Shown: positions 12,882 to 24,617 of the stretch, piece after piece
Position numbering within the stretch: the first letter of the stretch is position 1
Layout: every line of letters starts with the position of its first letter
Translations under genes and position numbers: made by a program
The notes under the pieces: model-generated
What the model saw: only the letters and a program-made list of their open reading frames with translations
The model's database searches: none
Told to the model about the DNA's origin: nothing
NCBI GenBank assembly: GCA_934047225.1
Contig: OW203989.1
Span: 15,599,977 to 15,663,976, forward strand
Direction: 5' to 3'
Source: Ypsolopha sequella
Lineage: Eukaryota > Arthropoda > Insecta > Lepidoptera > Ypsolophidae
DNA: 64,000 nt

Positions 12882-13232
12882 GTAACATCACACGATGAGA
12901 CACGCAACACAAATACACCCTAATCACCTGATACGCAACATATTCATAAACCTTTGAATCATAAATACGGAGTCTTCTTTGCGAATTCTTTTATGTAATT
13001 TAATCATATTATAATTGTTATGTTCCGATTTTTTATAAGTATGTTTAGTTTAGCGTTATATATTAACTGAGGTTTAGTATAATGAAATCCGTAACTGGAA
13101 CAATAAGATGATATCATGTTTAAGTAATCTGAATGTACTTGCTGTGGATTTTTGTTTATGTATTAAATGAAATGAAAAATTGAAATTTATTTCTATTGTA
13201 GTTTTGACAAGAGTCACATATAAGGTGACATT
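12882..13232. other. Intergenic, no gene seen
   Basis: AT-rich, no coding or repeat structure recognised. Confidence 0.5.
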
Positions 13233-13464
13233 TATTTATACAACCAAATTCACACTGTAAACTCAGTAAGTGCTCAATATCAAGGTACGATGACGCCTTT
13301 TGAGAAATTCGTAAATTATTTTTTTCGTGTGCCTTACGAACTAGCCTCGAGTCAAATGGGAGGTCAACATTTTATGTTGCGAAATTAGCAAAAAGTGTTA
13401 TCAATCATCAATGATTACTAATCAATTCATACAAGATCCAGTATGAATTTGGCAGTATAAATAA
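13233..13464. repeat. Foldback family E, copy 2 (degraded)
   Basis: Left TATACAACCAAATTCACACT pairs with right CAGTATGAATTTGGCAGTAT. The central part is poorly palindromic, so this copy is older than the one at 57476-57694. Confidence 0.6.
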
Positions 13465-13602
13465 ATATGACCTTATATATTCTTCACTACCCAATGCTCA
13501 GGTGACAGTAGGGCATACATAATGTCTTCGTGTAGCTTTGAAGATAGCGTTCTCTTTACCTCACTAATTAGTTTTAGTATGATCATAATAATATTCAATA
13601 TA

Positions 13603-13867
13603 CAACGTGTAACAGAAAGATATAACCACATTTGAAGAGCTTATTCAGTCAATGGTTTAGAACAACTTTTACTATGGAACAAATCCTATATATCGAAAAA
13701 AAATATTACTTGCTTCATAGGAAAATGCAATGCCGCTCGGCCGAAATGTATGGAAGGGCAGATATTTTTTTTTTAAGATTTCATAGTTGACTCTATAGTA
13801 AAAGTTGTTCTATACCATTGACTGAACAAGCTCTTCAAATATGGTTACACCTTTCTGTTACACGTTG
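13603..13867. mobile_element. MITE family A, complete copy 2
   Basis: A 265-bp copy with ends CAACGTGTAACAG and CTGTTACACGTTG and TA on both flanks. Arms and spacer align with 3561-3823 with scattered substitutions. Confidence 0.88.
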
Positions 13868-13873
13868 TATTCG

Positions 13874-13967
13874 GTTGTATTTATATATACATATTTATAT
13901 ATATATATGTGTACACATATTTATATATATATATATGTATATATACATATGTATATGTGTATATATC
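13874..13967. repeat. TA-rich microsatellite
   Basis: Compound runs of TA with interspersed TATG and TACA directly follow MITE family A copy 2 and precede the hairpin at 13971. Confidence 0.9.
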
Positions 13968-13970
13968 GAG

Positions 13971-14062
13971 GTCGTGGTTATTTTTTTATGACAACCCAAA
14001 ACTAGTTTGACCTCGGCATAGGTCAAATTAGTTTTGGGTTGTCATAAAAAATAACCACGAAC
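13971..14062. repeat. Near-perfect 92-bp hairpin
   Basis: The left arm runs from GTCGTGGTTA through ATGACAACCCAAAACTAGTT to GACC; the right arm is its complement ending TAACCACGA. The loop is about 9 nt. Sequence just downstream (AACCTTCTAAC, GACTTCCGAAAA at about 14090-14140) matches the right part of the element at 56291-56894, so this is probably a fragment of that family V. Confidence 0.85.
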
Positions 14063-14144
14063 TCAACGGTGCGACTCGCCATATATAACCTTCTAACCTA
14101 ACCAACCAGCTCTCTTCTGCACTGCAAGACTTCCGAAAAACTAG

Positions 14145-14215
14145 TGAATAGGTGAATCGGTAGCGTAATAAGTGGTAAGCACCTCCGCTTGATTCCGTTT
14201 TCGAATCCCGGTTCA
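14145..14215 (+). repeat. tRNA-like (SINE head) segment, tentative
   Basis: AGTGGTAAGCACCTCCGC and a box-B-like TTCGAATCCCGG occur in the order and spacing of a tRNA-derived pol III promoter. It does not fold into a convincing intact tRNA by eye, so a SINE or tRNA relic is more likely than a functional tRNA. Confidence 0.35.
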
Positions 14216-14664
14216 GGAGCTGTATTTTTGAATCACTCGCCGTGAATCGTATATTCACGAACGAAAAAAATTCACGTGCGAAATTCAATTCGATTGGTCA
14301 GAATTTTACGTATTTTTGAATCAGTAGAAATCAATGTAAACGGTTTTCGTTTCACGCAAAAAAAAGTAAAATCGGAAAGCAATATCTCATTGATTTTAAA
14401 AACCGGTAATGAATGGAGGTGAACGGAACGTAAATTAAAAAGTAATAATGTCATGTCAGTCTCATCGATGCATCGACGTCAACATTTTCTTCTTGTCATT
14501 CGTGCAAAGTTTCTACTAGTAGAAATCGGAAAACGAGTGGGTCAGACCACTCGTTGCAGAATTCACGGAGAGAATTTTCAAAAATACTGATTTCAAGTTT
14601 CCGTATGCGAATCATGCGGATTCATATGCGAATTGAAATTCTAATGATTCAAAAATACAGCTCC
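14216..14664. mobile_element. TIR element, 449 bp
   Basis: The left GGAGCTGTATTTTTGAATCA is inverted at the right as TGATTCAAAAATACAGCTCC. Several internal GATTC/GAATC motifs also pair across the element. No clear target duplication and no coding capacity. Confidence 0.7.
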
Positions 14665-15067
14665 AGATCAGAGCACCATAAATCCAGATTATATATAATT
14701 ACTTTGTATTCAACTGATCTGCATCTTTTTACATAATTATACAATATGACAATGTGCAGATTTGCGTTGTCAAAACAAACTTCGTTATGTTTAATAAGTA
14801 GTAGAAGTACTTCTATAAATACATAATACATACAATTATTTATTTATTTATTTATTTACACATTACAGCTATACAGGTAATCCTAATACAATAGAGTAAG
14901 AAGTCAACTAACTTAATTTAACATAAACAACCTAAATAACAACTAATACATGAAATTTTCAGTAACATAATACCCACATAGCAGCCCTTGCGAACTCGCT
15001 GGGTCAGTTTTCTCCGCGACCAGATTTAGTGCGCGCATGGTGCGCGTCAAATCGCTTTTATAGGTGT
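14665..15067. other. Intergenic with a probable LINE 3' tail (minus strand)
   Basis: A TTTA tetranucleotide run at about 14837-14859, read on the minus strand as (TAAA)n, terminates AT-rich sequence in the manner of a LINE tail. No coding remnant is visible beside it. Confidence 0.45.
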
Positions 15068-15180
15068 ACCAACTTATCTGTAGAATGAAAATGGTGGAAC
15101 TAGCATATCTGATTGGACAATATTGAATATTAGCCAATGACAGACCCGGAAAAAGCTAGTTCATTCTACAGATAAGATGG
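15068..15180. repeat. Hairpin, 113 bp
   Basis: CTTATCTGTAGAATGA at the left is inverted as TCATTCTACAGATAAG at the right, around a spacer of about 70 bp. Confidence 0.75.
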
Positions 15181-15634
15181 TGGCACTGTACGAGCAAATT
15201 GGTCCTCCCGTGAGGCACTGCGAATAGAAGCGGCATATACTCACGCCTGTCTCCCAGAGAGGTAGGTAGAGACTTCATATTTCCATCTGCTACGATCCAG
15301 ACACACCTCTTTCGCCTCTTCCACAGTCTAGTCATACAAGCTCTTCTATTCCGGGTATAATTTCGACCTTACCCTTTTTCAGTACGCCAATGCTTCGGTA
15401 TTTAGACAAGTAGAATGACGAATGAAATTGAAACAAATTGGCGACATACTGAAGTAGTTCTACGAGTATGTAACGTAATATTTTGATAAAGTAAAAAAAA
15501 ATTTTTTTTCTTTACTTGCTATCTTTTACGTCTGACTCTCTCTTTTTGCTTTGATTTGGCTCTTATTCAGTAAGTATTTCATCAAATGTAATTGAAAAGT
15601 TTTTTAGTATTGCCTAGTATAGTATATTTCGTGA
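15181..15634. other. Intergenic, no gene seen
   Basis: The TCACGCCTGTCTCCC motif near 15241, also present near 6046, marks a probable degraded repeat. Nothing else is assignable. Confidence 0.45.
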
Positions 15635-15748
15635 CGAGTATAAAATGGCGGATTTTCTTACCTGAGGAATGAAGCTAGTTTCGAAGTGAGCCGAAGGCGA
15701 ACGTCGAAAGCTTTCATTCCGAGGGTAAGAAAAACCATTTTTACTCGT
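15635..15748. repeat. Imperfect hairpin, 114 bp
   Basis: Left ACGAGTATAAAATGG with TTTTCTTACCTGAGGAATGA pairs with right TCATTCCGAGGGTAAGAAAA and CCATTTTTACTCGT. Typical of a small foldback MITE. Confidence 0.7.
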
Positions 15749-17148
15749 TGCAAACGATACTTTTTCTACTACCTGATTTATGTATTTAAATATTTAATTT
15801 TTCCTTTCAAATACATTATTTTATGACTTTGCAAAGCGCGGCGCGGTTTTTACCTTTTTTTTTCAGGCTTCGGCTGGCGGCTTTTATTTGTGGCCAGTAT
15901 CATTTTGCGAAAAAAGAGTGTCAGACGCGATATAATCGATTATGTCGTGAATCGGAAGGCAGGGAATTTCGATTGTAAAGACAAACTAAGGACGTCAAAA
16001 AGAACCTAATTTCGCAATAAATTTAATTTCAATACGATATTTCAAGCTGACCTGATAATCATTCCGCAACGGGGCTCGGAAAGTTCGATTTTCAAAACTA
16101 ATTTCGAGTATTAAATGGAACTTTTTCGTAAAGGTAGTAGAAAAAATATTTTTCAGTGTGGCTACAGTATAATTATACTGTGGTGTGGCCTAGTGAATAT
16201 TTAAATTTGCCTAGTTATCGCGTCTCTTAAAGCAGGATATAACCTATGCCTTGATTTTACGAGCCTAACCTGTAAAATGGATTCGAGCCCCCGTCTTGCC
16301 TGTTATCTATTGTTTTATCTATATGAGAACTCAACAGATAAATAAATCAATTACCATGAAAAATACTACTGCTATGTCAATTGTTTCGAGGCCAGCAGCA
16401 AGCTATTTTCTATTACAAAATAAAATCTTTGATAAAACTTCGCGCTTTCATAAAAAGCAACAACTGCACATACTATTCTGTTGTACACAGTTTTTAACTC
16501 GTATAAGTAGTCAGTTTATTGAAGCAGATAACACTTTTCAACTATCTGCTCTTAACTATCCTCATTGATAATAAAACCATTAGCGACTTGCTAGCTGCTA
16601 AAAATATGCTAAAATATATTATTCTATCGACAAGCTTTGATATCGTGTAAAGCAAGAAAATAAAAATCTATTGCGATGTATTTTACATGCTTATTACTAA
16701 ACACGTTTTTATATATTTTTTTATTAATTAGTTTGGGAGAAGTTTTGAAAAAAAATCAACGTGTAAGGATATGGGCTGAAGAACTGCAATACCTTTGCCT
16801 AGCAATTAATTAAAAACCAGCTGTCAATGTCAAGTATCACTGACATTTGATATATGTTCCTGAGATATATGCTTATTCTAAGGATATATATGGTCACGCC
16901 CTCAGACCAATAAACCAATAGACAAAGTCTTGGTGCCGTCAAAACGTACTACCCAAAACTTCATTTCAACTCCTAATGACTCCTGTCCAAGTCACCAAAT
17001 TATAATGTACTGTTACTTTTCTTAAGTGACAACATTGGCAATCCTTTGTAATTTGGTCGCGTTTTAGCTTGTGTTTATGTTAGGAAGAAAGTCGGAAGAT
17101 TTTTAAACAAAATTTTTATTTAAGTTGTGTTTTGCTGCGAATTATCGT
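15749..17148. other. Intergenic, no gene seen
   Basis: A short hairpin, CAGTATAATTATACTG, lies near 16165-16180. The 90-residue ORF at 16296-16568 shows no domain and biased AT-driven codons, so it is not called. CAGACCAATAAACCAATAGACAA near 16905 is inverted near 21050. Confidence 0.45.
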
Positions 17149-18224
17149 ATGAAAAAGGGTTGAAGATACAAGGACAAAGGATCCTGCTACGTGCGTGGTT
17201 GCAGATCCCATTCGGGGAATAAAGAAAACTCGAACAGCAATATCAGTTTTCACAAGTGAGTAAAAAGTGATGTTTTCCGAGTAAATAAACCATAAAATGG
17301 AATTCCATCAAGAAAGACCGCATTTTACGACGTGTCGTTTTCATATAGTAACGTAAATATAGCTTTTAGAATAAAAGTAAATCCTAAAATCATTAAAATA
17401 ATTAAATCCGTTTTGAGGTTATTAGTGAAGTCAAAACAGTTGTCGGTAATTTTACTGATTTTGTGCTAGTATGAAGTATTGATTCAGCTTGTTTTACTTA
17501 AGGTTCCCCAAAAATTAAGACATTCGTAAACGATGGTTTGTTGCTATTAGCTGGAGTTGGAAACAGCACAAAACTAATTGGAAAATGCTCAAAGCACTTC
17601 AATCCAGAGTGCTTTCTGAAAAGAACTATTGCGACCACGCTTAAAAGACGATGCGGTGCCCACCTTGAATTTACCTAGTAAAACAGAAGTTGTTTTGGTT
17701 GAATCCTTCACTACGCTCAAAATTCTAACTTAGAATCACGAGTCTTGCTCGAGATTCAAACTCAGCACTCTCAACAAAAATAAACTTTGCTCTCTTGTTG
17801 CACAAATTTTAATGCTTATTTTACTACTATCTGTTTAAAAATGACCAATAAGTGTTATGTTTAATTCTAGGATTTGAGGACTGCAATGGAACCATCAAAA
17901 GCTGGCTTTGTAGTGCGTAAATTGAAAAAATTCTTGCATTGAAAAAAAATTCTCCAAGCCCTGGAAGGACCTGCTAACAGCATGCCTCTAATGAGTGTAA
18001 AAGACAGAGGAGGGCTGACTAAGCCATCAAAAAGCATTCAAAAAATCTACCAAACCGCAGAGAAAATCCTGAGAGAGTTTGAGGATGTAGTTACAAAAAA
18101 AAGTGTAGGAAAACCACAGCACTTCACATCTATGATAAACCAAATTTCACAAAGATTATTGGTACAGCCAGACGTACTTGACGATCTACATGACCTACAT
18201 GTTCGACACGTATTTGAAACTTAG
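17149..18224 (+). pseudogene. Broken THAP / P-type transposase relic
   Basis: Two ends of a THAP9/P-element-like gene can be read. An ATG at 17149 is followed by an in-frame TGA, then a THAP zinc-finger start (CYVRGCRSHSG...ISFH) ending at a GTGAGT donor at 17256. After an acceptor AG at 17501-17502 the frame gives KFPKN, a TAA stop, then RKRWF; a frameshift is needed to reach CSKHFNPECF near 17586. Further on, AGFVVRKLKKF near 17893-17930 matches the AGYVVRKL-type motif of THAP/P transposases. The ORF 17982-18224 contains DRGGLTKPS, also typical of the C-terminal region. The catalytic RNase H-like middle is absent. The multiple stops make it a pseudogene; family assignment is from remembered motifs. 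Confidence 0.65.
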
Positions 18225-18834
18225 AATACATCACATGACAAAGGGAATTACTGCACCCATCGAAAATATACGCTCATTTCCGACGAAAACAATAATTTTC
18301 AAAGGGCAATAAATACGTTTATTTTTGGCTGCTTTGTAAATCTTAATGACATGCGAAAATCAAACGTACTCACTGGAGAAAATTGAGAAATTAAACAACC
18401 ATGAAGTTTAAAAAAATTAAGCTTCTCAATAAAACGATTCAATTCTATATTCTCTGATTCTGCATTTTGATTGCGAAGGTCAAAATGTTATTTTTATTTT
18501 TGATATTTTATATACAATGATCTTCATTGTTTATATAATAATATGTAAAATGGTAATTCTGGAGTTTGCAACAAATTGTTTCTTTTATCCTCTGATTATT
18601 TTTCTGAGTTTTATTATTATTATCATTATTTCACAATTGTTTGAGAGGGATCCTTTTGAGTGTTAAGGAGGCTAGTTTTCATGGCGGCGCCTTCCTCTCA
18701 AAATATGTATTTTTAGTGGGAGTGGGACCGTGTGTGTGTGGATGTATGTATGTAAACGTGGTATTCTTAGTTTTGAAAATAAAGTTGATTATTTCATTCC
18801 ATAAATATTTGGCAGGTTTCTCAATTTCATATAT
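18225..18834. other. Intergenic, no gene seen
   Basis: AT-rich flank of the THAP relic, with a TTATTATTATCATTATT microsatellite-like run near 18610. No coding sequence. Confidence 0.5.
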
Positions 18835-20340
18835 TACTAGCTTCTGCCCGCGGCTTCGCCCGCGTGGCCTACAGGAAACAAATTACATTTTTTTCAGAAA
18901 CAAACATTGTAAGTGCTCTCACTCCCTCTGGGAGTCAAGGTGTAGTGCTCGGCCGAAAAACTTGCATGCTCAGACTACGAACGCGCCCTGCTCGGCCTTC
19001 GGCCTCGCGGGAGCGTTCTCCGTCCTCACATGCTCGTTTTTCGGCCTCACCAGAATGCCAAACGGACTCACCGATCAAAGTTTTTCCGAAAGAGTGTCAA
19101 AATCCCTATCAGTTGTCAAAAAATTTCAAATTTGAATACAGCAGCGTAATTGGCGACCCCGAATGCCCCTTGAGTTTTCTGCAAATCGGGATACTTTTTT
19201 TGGACCTGTCAAAAAACTGTCAAAACTGTTTAATTTTTTTTTTGGTCATATAGCCCCAGCTTGACCGATCACAATAGTTGAAACCCGAACTCCCTACAAT
19301 TAGCCTTTCGGGAGATATGGCCGATCAAATGTTTGGCATTTTTTTTTTCGACTTTAGATCTTGCCGAGCCCTTTTCTTAGAGTACCATGAACATGGGTCT
19401 ATAGCATTAGCTGTTTGGGAGATACGGGCCTGTAAAGTTTTGACACTTTCGGCGGGTAGATCTCGTCGAAACCTTTTCCTAGACACCCATCAACATGGGT
19501 CTAAGTCTAGCCGTTTGGGAGAAACAGGCTGTCAAAGTGTTCACATAAAAAAGAACTTTTTTTGGTACCCCGTGGTCCAACCCCTTCAACCTTCCATTCC
19601 AAAAATATTTTGCTGGGATATTGAAAGATATAGATAGATTGTGGATATATAGATATATAGATACCTCAAAAGGAAAAAATTGAACCCTAATAGGATCACT
19701 TGTGTGGCTGTCTGTCTGTTCGTCTGTTACAGCCGATTTGCTCTGGCACACATACTTTCAAGAATTTTCATGTCCACTATATTAAATTTCAAAATCGATG
19801 CCATTTTCATAATTAACGTCCCAAAAAACCATAAAAACGACACCCATATTGATATTTACACATTTCAACATATCAACCCCATCGCACCCCAACAGGGGAT
19901 GATGGTATTTCACGTCCACTTCGTTGGATTTAGAAATAGTTGTTGTTTTCGTAATCAGCGACCTGATAAACCATACAAACGATACCCATGTTGATTTTCA
20001 GAATTTGTCACCCCATTTCCCCCTTTTAGGGGTGGAATTCTGAAAAAACCTGAAACACATGTTTACTCATTTATAGATAGGAGTACTCTTGTGAAGTCTC
20101 GAATAAAATAGTCTAACTAATCTTGTTTCCCCATATAAACTTTGGACCCCCGTTTCACCCCCTTAGAGGGTGAATTTTGAAAAATCCTTTCTTAGTGGAT
20201 GCCTACACTATATAAGGTATCTATATGCAAAATTTCAAGTCTCTAAGACCAGTGGTTTAGGCTGTGCGTTGATATATAAGTCAGTCAGTCAGTCAGTCAG
20301 TCAGTCAGTCAGTCAGGACTTTGAATTTTATATATACAGA
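18835..20340 (+). mobile_element. RTE-like non-coding repeat element, ~1.5 kb
   Basis: It starts TACTAGCTTCTGCCCGCGGC and ends with a TCAG tetranucleotide run followed by TTTTATATATACAGA. Between them lie paragraphs such as CACCCCCTTAGAGGGTGAAT and AATTTCAAGTCTCTAAGACC. These tracts are typical of the non-coding 3' portion of RTE-type LINEs in insects. Overlapping ORFs at 18641-19135, 18864-19253 and 19278-19637 have no domain and come from the repeat. Class assignment is from memory. Confidence 0.55.
20279..20314 (+). repeat. (TCAG)n microsatellite, about 8 units
   Basis: Eight or nine uninterrupted AGTC units inside the 3' part of the RTE-like element. Confidence 0.95.
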
Positions 20341-20660
20341 TTTTATCTACTCCCATACTACAATAAGGTAATTGCATCATCAAAATCAGTTTTATAAGTA
20401 CCTTTACTGTTTATCTGATAATATTACATTATAACACCGTGATTCTGCGCTATTGGCCCAATTTACTATAACACCGCTAGAGAGCCAATCAACAACAGCG
20501 ACGAGAAGTAAGTAACTTTATCCTAGTTGCTTCTAATTGGTACTCAAGGCAGCATTACCGTTCGATGAACTCGGGGTTCATGAACGAGTGTTCTTCTCAT
20601 TTTTCGTGAAATTGTTAGTTGAAAATATGATTAAAATACGATATTTTTGATGGTCGTAGA
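20340..20660. repeat. Dispersed repeat J, copy 1
   Basis: About 300 bp from ATTTTATCTACTCCCATA to the GTTGAAAATATGATT region. The same sequence appears inverted at about 52620-52931, including TATAACACCGCTAGAGAG and the TTCATGAACGAGTG block. Non-coding; no terminal structure found. Confidence 0.75.
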
Positions 20661-21341
20661 TTAAGTATTGTGTCCAACTGAACATAAATAGACATTTCGA
20701 CACTTGTGCAAAACCATTACGAAACTCACTTTGTTCTTTTCGTTAACAAGCACTCGTGTCCCAATGACTTGAATTATGTTACAGTTGCACAAAATACTAT
20801 GATAATCTATGTAGTTTTCTAACTGTACAACAAGGTATTATTAAGGATTTTTTTTATCCAAATCGATATCGATAAAGTCTGCAAACCGGTAGTCCGATAC
20901 ATGCCTAGTTGCAAGCGTTTGAAAGATAGGGCTGTAGCCGGCTTGAAATCGACGTACTGATAAAAATACTGCCATCTTGTTTTTTCATACGGAGAGTTGT
21001 ATATGTAAAAGTAGCATAGCTTTACCATTCTAGGTTTCTGCTTAATTAGATTTTGTCTATTGGTTTATTGGTCTGAGGTCACGCCCGTCTTGGTTTTTTT
21101 TTTTAACAAAAGTTTTGTTACTGCAAAGGTATTGATCCATTATGCCCACAAGGCTTTTGTTAAAAAATCCAAGATTAAAAAAATAATTTATGTATGTAAA
21201 AATATACATTTTGAGAAAGGGTAAAATACAAACCCCTTAGCTTTTTACCTACTCTCATTTTAGCTATTAAAATTAGCGGGTAATAGTTTGAAATATTGTG
21301 GATTATTCAATGCTTCTATTCAAAAATCAAAATTACATAAG
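20661..21341. other. Intergenic, no gene seen
   Basis: Contains TTGTCTATTGGTTTATTGGT at about 21054-21073, an inverted match to 16905-16930. No coding sequence recognised. Confidence 0.45.
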
Positions 21342-21560
21342 CACAGTGTGTAGAACCCTGGAATCTCAATCTGGAGATTCAGGTTCAAATTCTGCCCATG
21401 ACTAGCGAACCAATGAGTTTTTCGAAATTTATGTACATAGTCATTGATCGCACTGGCTAATGTAAACTATTTATTGTGTAATTTAAACCTTATAATTATT
21501 TCTTTGAAAATGCCATAAAGGCGAAACCGGTCAGGAAGTATTAAATAAATTTGTGGGTTA
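21342..21560 (+). mobile_element. tRNA-derived SINE, diverged copy
   Basis: AATCTCAATCTGGAGATTCA, a box-B-like GGTTCAAATTCTG, then CCAATGAGTTTTTCGAAATT and ATGTACAT follow the order of the better-preserved SINE at 23555-23870. The A box is degraded. Confidence 0.6.
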
Positions 21561-21705
21561 GTACAAGTGATTTTCTGTTCATTATGTATTGCAAGTTCCA
21601 CCAAGTGCCAACAATCAACAGTATAAACATTATGTGCATAGTGTTTGTATACCTACCACTTGTTGAACAACATTAGTTAATTATATCACTAAAATTAACG
21701 CGCTA

Positions 21706-22098
21706 CGAAAAAAAAATTGACACTTTAAGAACGTGCATATCTACTTCAGTAAATAATGTATTATTTTGAAAAAAATATATATTATTTTTGAATCCTTTTT
21801 TAGGGATCTGTTAAAACAGAAACGCGATTGGAGAAATTCGGCTCGATAGAAATATTTATTTAAGTGAGGACTTTTTCGGCACTAATTCTCCTGGTTTGAC
21901 AATTTAGAATGACATATGGACTGCAATTATATTTTATTAGATGGGTTTTAACGATATCTAGGACCTGGTTAAACGAAATTTAAATACCAATAAAAAACCG
22001 ACTTTTTGCTTCTTTTCCACGAATCCGTCCCTCTTGCACTGAGGGTTTTTTCGCATATGGAGTAACAGGGACGCTAAAACTTTTACATTTCGCCTTAA
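21706..22098 (+). repeat. Dispersed repeat K, copy 1
   Basis: About 390 bp aligning directly with 46093-46492 and, less well, 47420-47715. Shared landmarks: GCATATCTACTTCAGT, ATTATATTTTATTAGATGGG, AACCGACTTTTTGCTTCTTT and GCATATGGAGTAA. Non-coding; origin unknown. Confidence 0.75.
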
Positions 22099-22112
22099 GG
22101 TGAGTGTCCATC

Positions 22113-22298
22113 ATAACGAAATAAATAACACAGCTAAGACTCACTATTATTTATGCGAGAAAAACTCGACGTTTCGGTCAACTTAAGAGTGACCTTCATC
22201 AGGCTTCGCAAGGTGCTCCGGCGCGTGCGACACCCTCACGAGGACTGTGAGTCTGACTGTGATAATAGTGAGTCTTAGCTGTGTTATCTATTTCGTTA
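22113..22298. mobile_element. TIR element, 186 bp
   Basis: Inverted repeats of about 37 bp: TAACGAAATAAATAACACAG...CTCACTATTAT at the left and the complement ending TCTATTTCGTTA at the right. The interior includes CGACGTTTCGGTC and GACCTTCATCAGG, an inverted-type core seen in several insect MITEs. Confidence 0.82.
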
Positions 22299-23554
22299 AC
22301 ATTAGGTAAACCTGCATGCAGTGCCCGAAGTACGATGATAAAGGCTCATTCTCTATCATCATCAGTGAAAAAGCGGTGTTCTTGTGACAGAGGCCACACT
22401 CGGTAACACCTCTTACCGCCCTCCGAGGATATAGGTCGTGAGGATATATATAGTTGTTATTAAAATTATTCATGTTTTTTGTGTTTTCATTTAGCAAGAT
22501 TGATGCGTCAAAAAATATCCGAGCGTGTAGTAAAATAAAGTTTTTGATAATACCAATACATTATCAAGCTTGTGCACACCCTGAGAATACCCACAATAAT
22601 CACATTTTATTAAATAAAAAGCTTTTCTTATAATTCGTCATAAAACGTGAGCGCGATGAAAGCAATTCCGAACAGAAATCGATGAGGTTTTCGTCAAAAC
22701 GATCGCATCTGTACGCGTTACGACGACGAAATACACTTCCATGGCTCCGGTCCGATTTGGTGCTTGAAATTAGTCCCATACTGTTTCATTATAGATATAA
22801 GGTTACATATGATTCTATTATATACTTTTTGTGGATATATTAATAATTTGCAATATTCCGCTAAACACTCTTACCATGCTATTCAAAATGCAGACTCAAG
22901 CACCGCCCGCCCTCCCGCATAAAACATGCACAAGCAAAGCAAGCAGTACGAGCACAAAATAAAGCAATATTAAATAACAAGCAAGAAAACTTATCGACAC
23001 GTGTTTCACGTCTAAACGAGGCATCCTCGGGATGTGTAGTCCGCCCGACCGCTCGACAGCAAAAAAATGATTTTTGATGGACTTCCGCAAAGTAACGCCT
23101 TTTTCAATAAATTCTATTATATACCTCTATATACATAGATAAAACTATACAAGGTAAAAGGTAAAAAAAAAAATTGAAAAATATTTTGAGAAACCTCAGT
23201 ATGTTTTTAACCCTCTTAAAAGCAATAATAAAAAGTAGATCGAAGTCCAGGGGTGCAATTGTGTAAGAAAATCATAATCATAATGATTTTGATAGCTTGA
23301 AACGTACGGTTTCAATTGTCAAACTGCTATTCGGCCTATTCGCATAAGCAAATACAGGGCTGATTGTGGCTCGTACCTTTTCTTGATAACCTACATGACG
23401 AATACCGTTTTATTTTTGTCATTCATCGAAAAATGCTTTTTTTGCATATTTCCAAAACAATGTTGCTGTAAAGATGCTACCATGACTTTTCCAGATTTTA
23501 CAACCACTCCGTCTGGAAATGTAAGGCGCCACGCATTTTTCATATCGTTGAAAA
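22299..23554. other. Intergenic, no gene seen
   Basis: The short ORFs have no recognisable domain. A 14-nt direct double ATCATAATCATAATGATT lies near 23270. No repeat pair was found inside the window. Confidence 0.45.
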
Positions 23555-23870
23555 AGCGGTGGTAGCCCAGGGGAAGAACGCTGGCCTCTCAATCTTGAGA
23601 GCCAGGTTCAATTCCCGGTCAGGCATTCACCAATGAGTTTTCGGAATTTATGTGCATCCATTTGCTGAACGATGAAGGAAAACATAGTGAGGAAACCAGC
23701 ATGCCCTAAAAAGCCTGTATTTGTGTCGGAAGAACAGTAATAGGGCGCACCAATAACGTTCGGACGTAATAATCGTCGATGAAACGCGTGTGTTTCGACT
23801 GTGGACTGTGACTTACATTTCACGGATCGCACCTGGAACACATCTGACCCCCCCCCCCCCCCATTTTGTG
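23555..23870 (+). mobile_element. tRNA-derived SINE
   Basis: The head carries an A-box-like GTGGTAGCCCAGGGG, then CTCTCAATCTTGAGAGCC and a B box GGTTCAATTCC, a standard internal pol III promoter arrangement. The body continues CCAATGAGTTTTCGGAATTT and GAACGATGAAGGAAAACA and ends near a run of about 18 C. This matches the layout of lepidopteran tRNA-derived SINEs (remembered, not searched). The copy at 21342 is older. Confidence 0.8.
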
Positions 23871-24414
23871 TCTGGGACGTAAAACTGCAAAATGTTTTAA
23901 CGAAACTAAAATTTTTTTTTAGAGACCAACGAGTCTTTATGAGATCAAATCGATTGGATTCTGAGTTCTAAAAGTATGACATACTGACATTGCGAAATAA
24001 AGTAATGTTTTATCGCGATTTCGAGGCCTAGCACCTATAACGTTTTATTGCTATCCTACACATCCTGCATACCAAACCACAGCATTTTTTAAATATTTAT
24101 GAACTACCACGGAGTTAATATGTATTCAAATCGAAGAAACCAAAGTTTTATTTAAGAAAAATCTCTCTGAAAATGGGATGTTTTTATTTCCTTGTACTTT
24201 TTACCTTTTAAACACCCGAAATTTATTACCCGAAATTTTAACACGGATAGGAAGTATAGGTTGGGCGATAGATAAAGTTACTTTATTCAATTTCATTCAA
24301 TTTTATGCATTAGCGTACAAACGAGACCACAATTTTTTTTGTATGGCATCAAAAACTGATCCTCTTCCCCCCAACGCCAACGACCTTGAACTGAGTAACT
24401 TCATAACCATTTTT
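23871..24414. other. Intergenic, no gene seen
   Basis: AT-rich with no supported coding region. The ORF 24178-24567 runs through a long T tract and is not a gene. Confidence 0.5.
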
Positions 24415-24617
24415 AACCGACTTCAAAAAGGAGGCGGTTCTCAATTCGACTGTATGTTTTTTTTTTTTTTTTTTTTTTTTTTTTGGCGTTGTTACTCCAT
24501 AACTCCGTCATTTCTGAACCGATTTGAACAATTCTTTTTTTGTTTGAAAGAGTGTACTTCCAGGTAGGTCCCATTTTGGGTTTGGTCATGATCTGATGAA
24601 GGTCTTCAGAGATAGGC

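Noticed and set aside
14145..14215. Functional tRNA gene
   Set aside because: Box-like motifs are present but no convincing acceptor and anticodon stems could be paired by eye.
18641..19637. Overlapping ORFs of 119-164 codons
   Set aside because: They fall in the RTE-like non-coding repeat and show no domain; the high GC of the first part explains the openness.
23842..23864. C homopolymer after the SINE
   Set aside because: Length is unreliable in assemblies; it is noted as the SINE edge only.
24460..24484. Long T tract in family M
   Set aside because: Simple repeat within the element; no independent function claimed.
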